Source of the DNA: Nocardioides sp. YR527
GTDB lineage: Bacteria; Actinomycetota; Actinomycetes; Propionibacteriales; Nocardioidaceae
Reading direction: 5' to 3'
Assembly: GCF_900101045.1 (NCBI RefSeq)
Contig: NZ_FNFN01000005.1
Location: forward strand, 521,271 to 585,270
DNA: 64,000 nt
Shown piece after piece: positions 8,762 through 16,304 of the stretch. The notes beneath the pieces were generated by a model, which worked only from the letters and a program-made list of their open reading frames with translations, did no database searches and was not told where the DNA came from. The translations under genes and the position numbers were made by a program. Position 1 is the stretch's first letter. Each line of letters starts with the position of its first letter.

Positions 8762-10282
8762 TCAGCTGCTCGGTCCCTCGTCGTCGCGGGGGCCGCCGGT
8801 CGCCTCGTCGGAGAGCGGACGCTCCGCCCTGATCGGGATCGCACCGGTGTAGCCCTCGCGATCGCGGGCGATCTGCTGGACGCGGTCGCGGACGAGGCGC
8901 CAGCCGATCATCAGCGCCGGGATGATCACGACCAGGGTCGCAACCGTCCAGGTGCCGATCGGATAGTCGAAGCCCATCAGGACCAGCACGGTCGCGAGGA
9001 ACACGAGGGTGGCGTAGCCGGTCCACGGCGATCCCCACAGCCGGAAGTCGGGCCGGTACATCAAGCCCTTCTTCCAGCGCCGGTAAAGCTGGATCTGGCA
9101 GATCACGATGGTGGCCCAGGACGCGATGATGCCGAGCGCCGACATGTTCAGCACGATCTCGAACGCCTGGCCCGGGACGATCGCGTTGAGGCCCACGCCG
9201 AGGAGCGTGATGCAGCCGGTGAGCAGGATCCCGCCGTACGGAACGCCGTTCCTCGACATCCGTCCGGTGAAGGTCGGGGCGCTCCCGCTCATCGCCATGG
9301 ACCGCAGGATGCGGCCGGTCGAGTAGAGGCCGGCGTTGAGCGAGGAGAGCGCCGCGGTCAGCACCACGAGGTTCATGATGCTGCCGGAGTTCGCGATCCC
9401 GAGCTGGTCGAAGAACGTCACGAACGGGCTCTCGTCCGCCCGGTAGGTCGTGTAGGGCAGCAGCAGCGCGAGCAGCACCAGCGAGCCCACGTAGAACACC
9501 GCGATGCGGGCGATGACGGAGTTGATCGCCCGGGGCATGATCTTCGCCGGCTCGGCCGTCTCGCCGGCGGCGGTGCCGACGAGCTCGACCGCTGCGTACG
9601 CGAAGACGACGCCGGAGATGACGATGACGAGCGGGAGCACGCCGACCGGGAAGAGCCCGCCGTTGTCGATCACCATCCCGATCCCGGTCTCCTGGCCGTT
9701 GAGCTCCTTGCCTCCGGCGAGCACGATCGTCCCGAGCACGAGGAAGCCCAGCAGCGCGACCACCTTGATGAGCGCCGCCCAGAACTCCAGCTCGCCGAAG
9801 AGCTTGACCGAGATCAGGTTCATCGAGAGCACGACCGCGAGCGCGACCAGCGCGATCACCCACTGCGGGACGACCTCGAAGGCGCCCCAGAAGTGCATGT
9901 ACGTCGCGATCGCGGTGACGTCGACGATGGAGGTCATCGCCCAGTTCAGGAAGTACATCCAGCCGGCGGCGAACGCGGCCGGCTCACCGAGGAACTCTCG
10001 GGCGTAGGAGACGAAGGACCCCGATGACGGTCGGTGCAGCACGAGCTCGCCGAGCGCCCGCAGGATGAGGAAGACGAACACCCCACAGAAGGCGTAGACG
10101 AGGAACAGGCCCGGCCCGGCCTCGTGTAGGCGGCCGCCCGCACCCAGGAAGAGCCCGGTGCCGATGGCGCCGCCGATCGCGATCATCTGCAGCTGCCGCG
10201 GGCTGAGGCTCTTGTGGTAGCCCTCGTCCTCGTCGGTCAGGCCGCTGGCCGGCCCGCTGGTCTGGTCTTCGGTGTCGGTCAT
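8762..10282 (-). CDS. Amino-acid permease of the APC/AAT family (AnsP/GabP-like)
   Basis: A 506-aa cytoplasmic-membrane transporter with about 12 hydrophobic helices. The N-terminus has the AAT-family signature GGAIGTGLFLGAG, then YAFCGVFVFLILRALGEL; PSSGSF and EFWAALIKV are also typical. Such proteins import amino acids by proton symport; the particular substrate is not readable. The ATG at 10280-10282 overlaps the stop of the small upstream gene as ATGA, so translation is probably coupled. The C-terminal ~50 residues are a charged cytoplasmic tail. Confidence 0.87.
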   Translation of the reverse strand: MTDTEDQTSGPASGLTDEDEGYHKSLSPRQLQMIAIGGAIGTGLFLGAGGRLHEAGPGLFLVYAFCGVFVFLILRALGELVLHRPSSGSFVSYAREFLGEPAAFAAGWMYFLNWAMTSIVDVTAIATYMHFWGAFEVVPQWVIALVALAVVLSMNLISVKLFGELEFWAALIKVVALLGFLVLGTIVLAGGKELNGQETGIGMVIDNGGLFPVGVLPLVIVISGVVFAYAAVELVGTAAGETAEPAKIMPRAINSVIARIAVFYVGSLVLLALLLPYTTYRADESPFVTFFDQLGIANSGSIMNLVVLTAALSSLNAGLYSTGRILRSMAMSGSAPTFTGRMSRNGVPYGGILLTGCITLLGVGLNAIVPGQAFEIVLNMSALGIIASWATIVICQIQLYRRWKKGLMYRPDFRLWGSPWTGYATLVFLATVLVLMGFDYPIGTWTVATLVVIIPALMIGWRLVRDRVQQIARDREGYTGAIPIRAERPLSDEATGGPRDDEGPSS

Positions 10283-10503
10283 CGGCTCGCTCCCGGTCCG
10301 GAGTGCGGTGGCTCGGGCACGTCCTTGAACAGCAGCCACCCGCCGACCACGGCGACGACCGCCGCCACGGCGTAGCCGATCAGCGACCACCAGCCGAGGT
10401 GCAGGTACGCCGTCACCCCGACGATCGCCAACGCGAGGAACACCATCGTCATGCCGATGATCGGCGTCCGTGGCCTGTATGGATCCCGTGCCAATGCGAT
10501 CAC
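10279..10503 (-). CDS. Small two-helix membrane protein coupled to the amino-acid permease
   Basis: A 74-aa ORF with two hydrophobic segments (residues ~15-33 and ~37-58: MTMVFLALAIVGVTAYL and LIGYAVAAVVAVVGGWLLF) and a Pro-rich tail. Its stop overlaps the permease start by 4 bp. The start chosen is the GTG at 10501-10503; an ATG at 10554 in the same frame is possible. The function is unknown. Position and topology suggest an accessory subunit or stabiliser of the permease, which is an inference. Confidence 0.65.
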   Translation of the reverse strand: MIALARDPYRPRTPIIGMTMVFLALAIVGVTAYLHLGWWSLIGYAVAAVVAVVGGWLLFKDVPEPPHSGPGASR

Positions 10504-10614
10504 CTCACCTGCAGGGCCCCCGATGGCCCCGCTCCGGGGCCTATTAGAGCGCATCGAGAGCGTTCTCGCGGTGACCGGACGTCGCCCGGCGTTTCCGTTC
10601 CGCCGAACGGCAAA

Positions 10615-10639
10615 TAACAGTAAGGTCGCTTTACAGTTA
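10615..10639 (+). promoter_or_regulatory. Near-palindromic 9+7+9 dyad upstream of the GH16 gene
   Basis: TAACAGTAA (10615-10623) and TTACAGTTA (10631-10639) are inverted copies with one mismatch and a 7-nt spacer, an A/T-rich island ending 21 bp before the GH16 start. Size and position fit a repressor operator or the promoter core. No candidate regulator is adjacent. Confidence 0.4.
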
Positions 10640-10660
10640 ACCCCCATGAAGGAGCGTTCG

Positions 10661-11530
10661 ATGCGTAGCTCGAGGATCCGCACCATCCGCACCACACTCA
10701 CGGCGACCGCCGCTCTGGCTCTCGTCCTGGTCGCACCGCTGGCCGCACCGGCCGCCGTGCCCGGCCCCGACGCCGGCGGCGCGGCGACCCGCGCAGGAGA
10801 GGTCGAGGCGGCCGCGCTGACCTGGTCCGACGAGTTCGACGGGCCCGCCGGCAGCGCCCCGAACGGCGCCAACTGGAACTTCGAGACCGGAGGCGGGGGC
10901 TGGGGCAACAACGAGCTGCAGACCTACACCAGCTCCCGCGACAACTCCGCGCTCGACGGCAACGGCAACCTGGTCATCACCGCCCGCCAGAGCGGGGGTG
11001 GCTACACCTCGGCCCGGCTCACCACCAAGGGCAAGGTCCAGCCGAAGTTCGGTCGCTTGGAGGCGCGGATCCAGATCCCGCGCGGCCAGGGGATCTGGCC
11101 GGCGTTCTGGATGCTGGGCGGCCAGTTCGACAACGTCGGCTGGCCCGCCTCCGGCGAGATCGACATCATGGAGAACGTCGGCTACGAGCCCCACCTGGTC
11201 CACGGCACCCTGCACGGCCCGGGCTACTCCGGCGGCAACGGCATCACCGGTCAGTACATGCACCCGCAGGGCTGGTCCTTCGCCGACACCTTCCACACCT
11301 TCGCCGTCGACTGGCAGCCCGGCTCGATCACCTGGTCCGTCGACGGGGTCGCCTACCAGACCTTCACCACCGCCAACACCGGCGGCAACCCCTGGGTCTT
11401 CGACCAGCCGTTCTTCTTCATCCTCAACGTCGCGGTCGGCGGCAACTGGCCGGGCAACCCCGACGGCACGACCCAGTTCCCGCAGAGCATGGTCGTGGAC
11501 TACGTACGCGTCTACGACTCCCAGCTCTGA
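10661..11530 (+). CDS. Secreted GH16 endo-beta-1,3-glucanase (laminarinase-like)
   Basis: A 289-aa exported enzyme. The start at 10661 is chosen because GAAGGAG (10648-10654) lies 6 nt upstream; an earlier in-frame ATG at 10646 overlaps that site. A signal peptide (1-~32) is followed by one GH16 domain. The catalytic motif EIDIMENVG gives Glu166 as nucleophile, Asp168 as helper and Glu171 as acid/base. WNFETGGGGWGNNELQ, IWPAFWMLG and FFFILNVAVGG are typical of bacterial laminarinases. It probably cuts beta-1,3-glucans such as fungal or algal wall polymers. No carbohydrate-binding module is attached. It has its own terminator. Confidence 0.92.
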   Translation: MRSSRIRTIRTTLTATAALALVLVAPLAAPAAVPGPDAGGAATRAGEVEAAALTWSDEFDGPAGSAPNGANWNFETGGGGWGNNELQTYTSSRDNSALDGNGNLVITARQSGGGYTSARLTTKGKVQPKFGRLEARIQIPRGQGIWPAFWMLGGQFDNVGWPASGEIDIMENVGYEPHLVHGTLHGPGYSGGNGITGQYMHPQGWSFADTFHTFAVDWQPGSITWSVDGVAYQTFTTANTGGNPWVFDQPFFFILNVAVGGNWPGNPDGTTQFPQSMVVDYVRVYDSQL

Positions 11531-11548
11531 GCCTCCGTCGCTGGGATA

Positions 11549-11603
11549 CGACGGGACGTTCTTGTCGGTTACCTACGGGTAGACCGACAAGAACGTCCCG
11601 TCG
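11549..11603 (+). terminator. Terminator hairpin after GH16 gene, perfect 21-bp stem
   Basis: Arms 11549-11569 and 11583-11603 are exact reverse complements with a 13-nt loop, followed by TTT. It begins 18 nt after the GH16 stop. Confidence 0.85.
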
Positions 11604-11707
11604 TTTCGGTCCGGCCCGGGTGCGAGCACTACGGGTTTGGTACGGGCGTACGAGGTCACCCTGGCCTGCCAGCCTGAGCCTTCCGAATCTTGATCACAGG
11701 AGGAACG

Positions 11708-12175
11708 TTGCTCAGGTCATTCAACAAGAAGCTCACCTTCGCGCTCGCCGGGCTGGCGGCTGTCGGTGCGAGCCTCGTCGTCACCTCGTCGCCGGCATCG
11801 GCCGCGGGCGTGTGCAACGGCAGTGCGAGCGGGTGGGTGTACAACAACTACAACTACCGGATGGCGATGGTGTACGACTCGAACAGCACGTACTCGCCGC
11901 TGTGCTACCTGAACCCGGGCCATACCGGCAACGCCGTCAAGACCCTGCAGCGTGCGCTGAACCAGTGCTACGGACGCAGCCTCGACGTCGACGGGATCTA
12001 CGGCGACGACACCAAGGCCGCGGTGAAGGTCGCTCAGGGCCGCCTCGGACTCAAGCAGGACGGCCTGTTCGGCCCGAACACCAGCAAGGCCATGAGCTGG
12101 CCGTGGAACGACGACATCAGGTACCGCGGCTGCGCGACCCGTACGGCTGCGAACTTCCAGTGGGTCTGGGTCTGA
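11708..12175 (+). CDS. Small secreted peptidoglycan-binding (PG_binding_1) protein
   Basis: A 155-aa exported protein. The start is the TTG at 11708, because AGGAGGA (11698-11704) lies just before it. Residues 1-~31 form a signal peptide ending in SPASA. The body holds a Cys-containing Tyr/Asn-rich segment and one PG_binding_1 repeat (AVKTLQRALNQC, LDVDGIYGDDTKAAVKVAQ, LGLKQDGLFGPNTSKAM). Four cysteines suggest two disulphides. Such modules anchor proteins to the cell wall, but no catalytic domain is present. It may act as a wall-binding factor or inhibitor; the role is unknown. Confidence 0.8.
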   Translation: MLRSFNKKLTFALAGLAAVGASLVVTSSPASAAGVCNGSASGWVYNNYNYRMAMVYDSNSTYSPLCYLNPGHTGNAVKTLQRALNQCYGRSLDVDGIYGDDTKAAVKVAQGRLGLKQDGLFGPNTSKAMSWPWNDDIRYRGCATRTAANFQWVWV

Positions 12176-12197
12176 GGACGTACGGCCTGCTCCTGTC

Positions 12198-12959
12198 TCA
12201 TGCCGGGCCGAGGAAGCGGATGACGACGCCGTCGTCGTGATGCACCCGGGCGCGGACGCCGTAGACCTCGCGGATGAGGGACTCGGTGAGCACCTGCGCG
12301 GGTGGTCCGCCGGCCACGACGCGGCCCTGGGAGAGCACGAAGACCTGGTCGCAGTAGGTGGCGGCGAGGTTGAGGTCGTGGAGCGCGACCAGGCAGGTCG
12401 TGGGCATCCGGCGGACCAGCGCGAGCAGGGCCAGCTGGTGGCGTACGTCGAGGTGGTTCGTCGGCTCGTCCAGGAGCAGGATCTCGGGCTCCTGGGCGAG
12501 CGCGCGAGCGATCTGCGTACGCTGCCGCTCGCCGCCCGACAGGGTCGAGAAGCGCTGGTCTAGGCGGTCCGCGATGCCGGCGTGGGTGGCCGCCTCCGCG
12601 ATGACGGCGCGGTCATGGGCGCTGTCGGGTGCCCACGCCGGGCGGTGGGGGACCCGGCCGAGCGCGACGACGTCGCGTACGCGCAGGTCCTGGCTGGTCG
12701 CCGGCTCCTGCTCGACTACCGCGAGCCGGCGCGCCAGCCGGCGCCGGGACATGCCGGCGAGCGGGCTGCCGTCGAGCAGCACGTCCCCGGAGTCCGCGGG
12801 CCGCAGCCCCGCCAGGATGCGGATCAGCGAGGACTTCCCGGACCCGTTGGGCCCGAGCAGCCCGACGGTGACGCCGTCCTCGACCTGGAGGGAGACGTCA
12901 TCGACGACGAGACGTCCCCGGGGGGCCCACCGGACCCGCCCGGCCTCGAGCGCCGTCAC
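12198..12959 (-). CDS. btuD: Cobalamin ABC importer ATP-binding protein (BtuD/FecE-type)
   Basis: A 253-aa ABC ATPase: Walker A GPNGSGKSS near residue 36, signature LSGGERQR, Walker B ILLLDEPTNHLD and the H-loop VALHDLN. It belongs to the group serving B12, haem and ferric-siderophore importers. The GTG start (12957-12959) overlaps the stop of the permease gene as GTGA. It is the last gene of a binding protein-permease-ATPase operon whose leader is a cobalamin riboswitch, which makes corrinoid uptake the best assignment. Confidence 0.85.
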   Translation of the reverse strand: MTALEAGRVRWAPRGRLVVDDVSLQVEDGVTVGLLGPNGSGKSSLIRILAGLRPADSGDVLLDGSPLAGMSRRRLARRLAVVEQEPATSQDLRVRDVVALGRVPHRPAWAPDSAHDRAVIAEAATHAGIADRLDQRFSTLSGGERQRTQIARALAQEPEILLLDEPTNHLDVRHQLALLALVRRMPTTCLVALHDLNLAATYCDQVFVLSQGRVVAGGPPAQVLTESLIREVYGVRARVHHDDGVVIRFLGPA

Positions 12960-14146
12960 CGGCGGGCCCTCATCAGCACCAGCGCGAAGGCAGGCACCCC
13001 GACCAGCGCGGTCGCCACCCCGACCGGAAGCTCCTCGGGGTCGATCACCGTCCGGGCCGCGGTGTCGACCCAGATCAGGAAGATCGCGCCGAGCAGCGCG
13101 GTCGCCGGAAGCAGCAGTCGGTGTCCAGGGCCGACCAGTGCGCGAGCCAGGTGCGGCAGCACCAGCCCCACGAAGCCGATCGCGCCCGAGGTGGACACGA
13201 TGACGGCCGTCATCAGCGCCGTCAGCACCAGGAGCACCGCCCGGATCCGGCCGACGTCGACCCCGAGGGAGGCCGCCGCGTCGTTGCCGAAGGCGAACGC
13301 GTCCAGCCAGCCGGCGCCCGCGACGCAGCAGAGCAGGCCACCGAGCACGATCACCCCGCAAACGAGTACGTCGGTCCAGCTCGCCGAGGAGAGCGACCCG
13401 AGCAGCCAGAACAGCACCCCGCGCGTCTGCTCGGCGTCAGCCGCGGTGAACACGATGAACGAGGTGAGCGCCGAGAAGAGCTGGGTGGCGGCGATGCCGG
13501 CCAGGACGAGCCGGTCGGTGGTGCCGCCGGCGAGCGAGGCCAGCAGCAGCACGAGCGCGAACGAGACGAGCGCTCCCGCGAACGCCCCGGTGGAGAGCCC
13601 GATCGCGCCCGCCCCGACGCCCAGCACGACGATCGAGACCGCGCCGGTCGAGGCCCCCGAGGAGATGCCGAGCACGAACGGGTCGGCGAGCGGGTTGCGC
13701 AGCAGCGACTGCAGGATCACCCCGCAGATCGCCAGTCCGGCTCCGCAGATCCCCGCCAGCAACGTACGTGGCAGCCGCAGGTCCCACACGATGCTCTGCT
13801 GGAGCAAGGTGAGGTCGGAGGAGCCGAGGCCGGCCCGGTCGGCGACCACGCCGTAGACGTCGGCGACGCTCAGGTCGGAGGGCCCCACGGTGATCGCCCC
13901 CGCGACCGATGCCAGCACCACCAGGGGAGCCAGGATCAGCACCACGCCGCCCGCGCCGATCGCCGAGGCGTCAGGTACGTCGGCCGAGAGGTCACGTACG
14001 TCGGCCGAGGCGTCGCCTGCATCGCCCGAGAGGTCGCTCGCGTCGCTCGAGGCGTCACGGCCGCGCCAGGTCGGCCGACCGGGGTGACGCTTCGGCCGAC
14101 CGGAGTGACGCTTCGGCTGAAGGGGGTTGCGCGTGCGCGATGTCAT
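12956..14146 (-). CDS. btuC: Cobalamin ABC importer permease (BtuC/FecCD-type) with unusual N-terminal extension
   Basis: A 396-aa FecCD-family permease. From residue ~65 it has the usual ~10 helices, with LRLPRTLLAGICGAGLAICG, NPLADPFVLGISSGAS and GFVGLVLPHLAR. Before the first helix lies a hydrophilic N-terminus of about 60 residues: a basic SGRPKRHPGRP repeat and then an acidic Asp/Ser/Ala stretch (DASDLSGDAGDASADV) with matching short DNA repeats. That is not a normal part of the family. ATGA overlap with the binding-protein stop supports the start at 14146. Confidence 0.83.
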   Translation of the reverse strand: MTSRTRNPLQPKRHSGRPKRHPGRPTWRGRDASSDASDLSGDAGDASADVRDLSADVPDASAIGAGGVVLILAPLVVLASVAGAITVGPSDLSVADVYGVVADRAGLGSSDLTLLQQSIVWDLRLPRTLLAGICGAGLAICGVILQSLLRNPLADPFVLGISSGASTGAVSIVVLGVGAGAIGLSTGAFAGALVSFALVLLLASLAGGTTDRLVLAGIAATQLFSALTSFIVFTAADAEQTRGVLFWLLGSLSSASWTDVLVCGVIVLGGLLCCVAGAGWLDAFAFGNDAAASLGVDVGRIRAVLLVLTALMTAVIVSTSGAIGFVGLVLPHLARALVGPGHRLLLPATALLGAIFLIWVDTAARTVIDPEELPVGVATALVGVPAFALVLMRARR

Positions 14147-15177
14147 AGGCCGAGGGCGGCGAGCTGCTCGGCGACGTTCTCGACGGCGTAGACGGTGCGG
14201 ATCGACGGGTTGAGCTCGGCGCCGGAGAGAGTCACGAAGCGGTCGTTCTTCACCGCCTCCATCTGCGCGGTGACCGGGTTGGTCTTCAGGTAGTCGATCT
14301 TCGCGCGGGCGGTCTCGGCGGTCTGGCTCTTGCGGGTCAGGTCGCCGAGGACGATGAGGTCGGGGTTGCGCTCGGCGACGGTCTCCCAGTTGATCTGCGG
14401 CCACTCGTCGGTGGTGTCGTCGAAGACGTTCTCCACGCCGAGGGTGCGGCCGATGATCCCGGGGCCGCCGCAGCAGCCGGCCAGGTAGGGCGACTCGGAG
14501 TTGGCGAACCAGTACATCGCGCTGACGTCGTGGTCAGGAGCCTCGGTCCGGGCCGTCTCCAGTCGCCGGGACAGGTCGGCGACGAGCTCCTCACCCCGCT
14601 CGGGGACGCCGAAGATCCGCGCCAGGTCGGTGATCTCGCCGAAGATCGTCTCGATCTCGAGGGCGCCGTGGCGGGTGCCGTCGTCGTCGCCCTCGTTGTC
14701 CTTGAGGCACTCGGCGGGGGAGAGGTAGGAGCCCACGCCCAGCTTCTCCAGGTCCTCGGGTGTGGTCACCCCGCCCTCGCCGAGAGTGCTGGCGAAGGAG
14801 GCCGTGACGAAGTCCGGCTCGGCCTCCAGGACGCGCTCGTAGGAGGGCGCGTTCTCGGCCAGCCGGGGTACGTCCTCGTTGGCCGCGGCCAGCGAGTCGA
14901 GCACCGGGTCGGTCCAGGTCGCGGAGCCGGCGATCCGGTCGGCCAGGCCGAGCGAGAGCAGGATCTCGGTGGAGCCCTGGTTGAGCGAGACGACGCGCTC
15001 GGGCGGTGCCTCGAGGGTGATCTCGCGGCCGCAGTTGGTCAGGGTGACCGGGAAGCCGGCGGTGCCGGCGGCCTGCTGTGCGCCGGAGGGCTGGTCGGCG
15101 GCGCAGCCGGCCAGCGTCGAGCCGAGCACCAGGACGGTGCTCGCGGTGAGAGTTCGGATGGTGCGGGAGGGGTGCAC
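14143..15177 (-). CDS. btuF: Cobalamin-binding lipoprotein of ABC importer (BtuF-type)
   Basis: A 344-aa periplasmic-binding-like protein. The GTG start at 15177 has GAGGA 7 nt upstream. A lipobox LAGC puts the lipidated cysteine at residue 25. The class III binding fold is shown by PPERVVSLNQGSTEILLSLGLADRIAG, ERNPDLIVLGDL and the C-terminal AVENVAEQLAAL. FecB/BtuF-type proteins capture corrinoids, haem or siderophores outside the membrane; the cobalamin riboswitch upstream points to corrinoids. A CCGG-containing loop near the middle is a local peculiarity. First gene of the three-gene operon. Confidence 0.85.
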   Translation of the reverse strand: MHPSRTIRTLTASTVLVLGSTLAGCAADQPSGAQQAAGTAGFPVTLTNCGREITLEAPPERVVSLNQGSTEILLSLGLADRIAGSATWTDPVLDSLAAANEDVPRLAENAPSYERVLEAEPDFVTASFASTLGEGGVTTPEDLEKLGVGSYLSPAECLKDNEGDDDGTRHGALEIETIFGEITDLARIFGVPERGEELVADLSRRLETARTEAPDHDVSAMYWFANSESPYLAGCCGGPGIIGRTLGVENVFDDTTDEWPQINWETVAERNPDLIVLGDLTRKSQTAETARAKIDYLKTNPVTAQMEAVKNDRFVTLSGAELNPSIRTVYAVENVAEQLAALGL

Positions 15178-15242
15178 GTCGGTCCTCGAGCGGGTCGCGG
15201 GCTGGTGCGCGTCGCCCGTGCTGACCGGCAGCGGTGTGCTGC

Positions 15243-15410
15243 AGGGCCAGCAGGTCTTCGGACTCGGGATCGACCGGCGCGAGACGCCTTCCCAGGCCCG
15301 AGGGCCCAGTGGCACAGTGTCCCGTCCGTCACCCACACCGCTGCGCGTCAGTCCCGGACTCTCACCGGGTTCCCGTGCCGGGACTACGTCCCGAGCGGCT
15401 GGCCAGAAGA
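15243..15410 (-). promoter_or_regulatory. Cobalamin (AdoCbl) riboswitch in the btuFCD leader
   Basis: On the minus strand the conserved cobalamin elements occur in order: GGGAACCCGGTGAGAGTCC (near 15354-15374), GGGACTGACGCGCAGCGGTGTGG, the B12-box half GCCACTG (near 15307-15313), GGGAAGGCG and CGAGTCCGAAGACCTGCTG (15249-15267). The 3' end is about 65 nt before the btuF start. Binding of adenosylcobalamin would turn the importer off. Confidence 0.9.
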
Positions 15411-15427
15411 CCGTAGCAGGCGGGCAC

Positions 15428-16126
15428 TCAGCCCTCGCGATGGGCGCTCAGCCCGTCCTGCCCGGGTGCGACCGAGTCGTGGAGCCTGATCGTGTGGTCG
15501 TAGTGCTCCTCGGCCATCGGCCGGTAGTCGATCCGCGGCTCCGTCATCACGCCCTCGAGGCGTACGCTCAGGTCGGCCTCGATCCGTGCCATGACCTGCG
15601 GGTTCATGGTGTCGGCATCGGTGATCAGGTGCGGCCGCAGCGGGTCCATCCCGGTGTACCAGAACGTGCCGTGCAGCAGCGGCCACAAGACGTCCTCGAT
15701 GTCGCCGCTGATCCCACGCGGACCGAGGGTCGCGGCCCGGTCGCCGGCGGTCACGACGGTCAGCGCGCGCTTGCCGACCAGGCCGCCCTTGCCGTACTTG
15801 AGCGGCTTGCCGGTCTCCGGATCCGGTACGTCGAAGGCGAACCCCGACTCGAAGACCCGGTCGATCCAGCCCTTGAGGATGGCGGGCACCGAATACCACC
15901 ACAGCGGGAACTGCACGACCAGCAGATCGGCCTCCCGCAGCCGGTCCTGGTGGTGGCGTACGTCGGCCTCTCCCCGCTCCACCAGAAGTGGATTGAAACC
16001 TTCTCGGTAGAGGTCGATCTCGTCGACGCTCCAACCGGCCGCGCCGAGCGCGTTCATGCCGACCTCGCGCAGCCGTCCGTTGAGTGATGCCGCGTGCGGA
16101 TGTGCCCATACCCAGAGTGCGTGCAT
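15428..16126 (-). CDS. NAD(P)H-dependent oxidoreductase, flavodoxin-fold (NQO1/MdaB-like)
   Basis: A 232-aa FMN/FAD-dependent reductase of the NQO1-type flavodoxin fold: MHALWVWAHPHAASLNGRLREV at the N-terminus, DLLVVQFPLWWYSVPAILKGWIDRVF in the middle and GKRALTVVTAGD. Family members reduce quinones or electrophiles with NAD(P)H. The ATG at 16126 is chosen because the domain starts there; an open frame continues upstream to 16219 without similarity. It ends just beyond the riboswitch in the same direction and stands alone. Confidence 0.8.
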   Translation of the reverse strand: MHALWVWAHPHAASLNGRLREVGMNALGAAGWSVDEIDLYREGFNPLLVERGEADVRHHQDRLREADLLVVQFPLWWYSVPAILKGWIDRVFESGFAFDVPDPETGKPLKYGKGGLVGKRALTVVTAGDRAATLGPRGISGDIEDVLWPLLHGTFWYTGMDPLRPHLITDADTMNPQVMARIEADLSVRLEGVMTEPRIDYRPMAEEHYDHTIRLHDSVAPGQDGLSAHREG

Positions 16127-16237
16127 AGGGCTCTGAACGCCGTCTGACGCGGCGTGATTCCCGCCTGGATACACACCGGCGCCGACACGGTCTGATGACA
16201 AAGTCCGGATCTCGCTCAAATTAGCGGCCTCAGAGTG

Positions 16238-16266
16238 TTGACGTATGTGATTGCCATCACTAGCGT
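16238..16266 (+). promoter_or_regulatory. Promoter of the rhamnose ABC transporter operon
   Basis: TTGACG (16238-16243) and TAGCGT (16261-16266) are separated by 17 bp. The spacing and sequence closely match the promoter before rhaI, and an operator follows 10 bp downstream. Confidence 0.7.
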
Positions 16267-16275
16267 AAACCAGGC

Positions 16276-16289
16276 TTGAAACCTTTCAA
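16276..16289 (+). promoter_or_regulatory. Putative RhaR operator upstream of rhaT
   Basis: TTGAAACCTTTCAA: 6-bp inverted half-sites around CC. The identical 14-mer occurs upstream of rhaI. It covers the region just after the expected transcription start, a normal position for a LacI-type repressor. Confidence 0.75.
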
Positions 16290-16304
16290 TTCGAGGAGCT
16301 GCCC

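Noticed and set aside
10595..10610. CCGTTC-CGCC-GAACGG hairpin before the GH16 gene
   Set aside because: Only 6 bp in G+C-rich DNA, within what chance gives; the 9-bp dyad next to it is more convincing.
14143..15177. Ferric siderophore or haem uptake as the role of the ABC operon
   Set aside because: The protein families allow it, but the cobalamin riboswitch in the leader makes corrinoid uptake the better reading.
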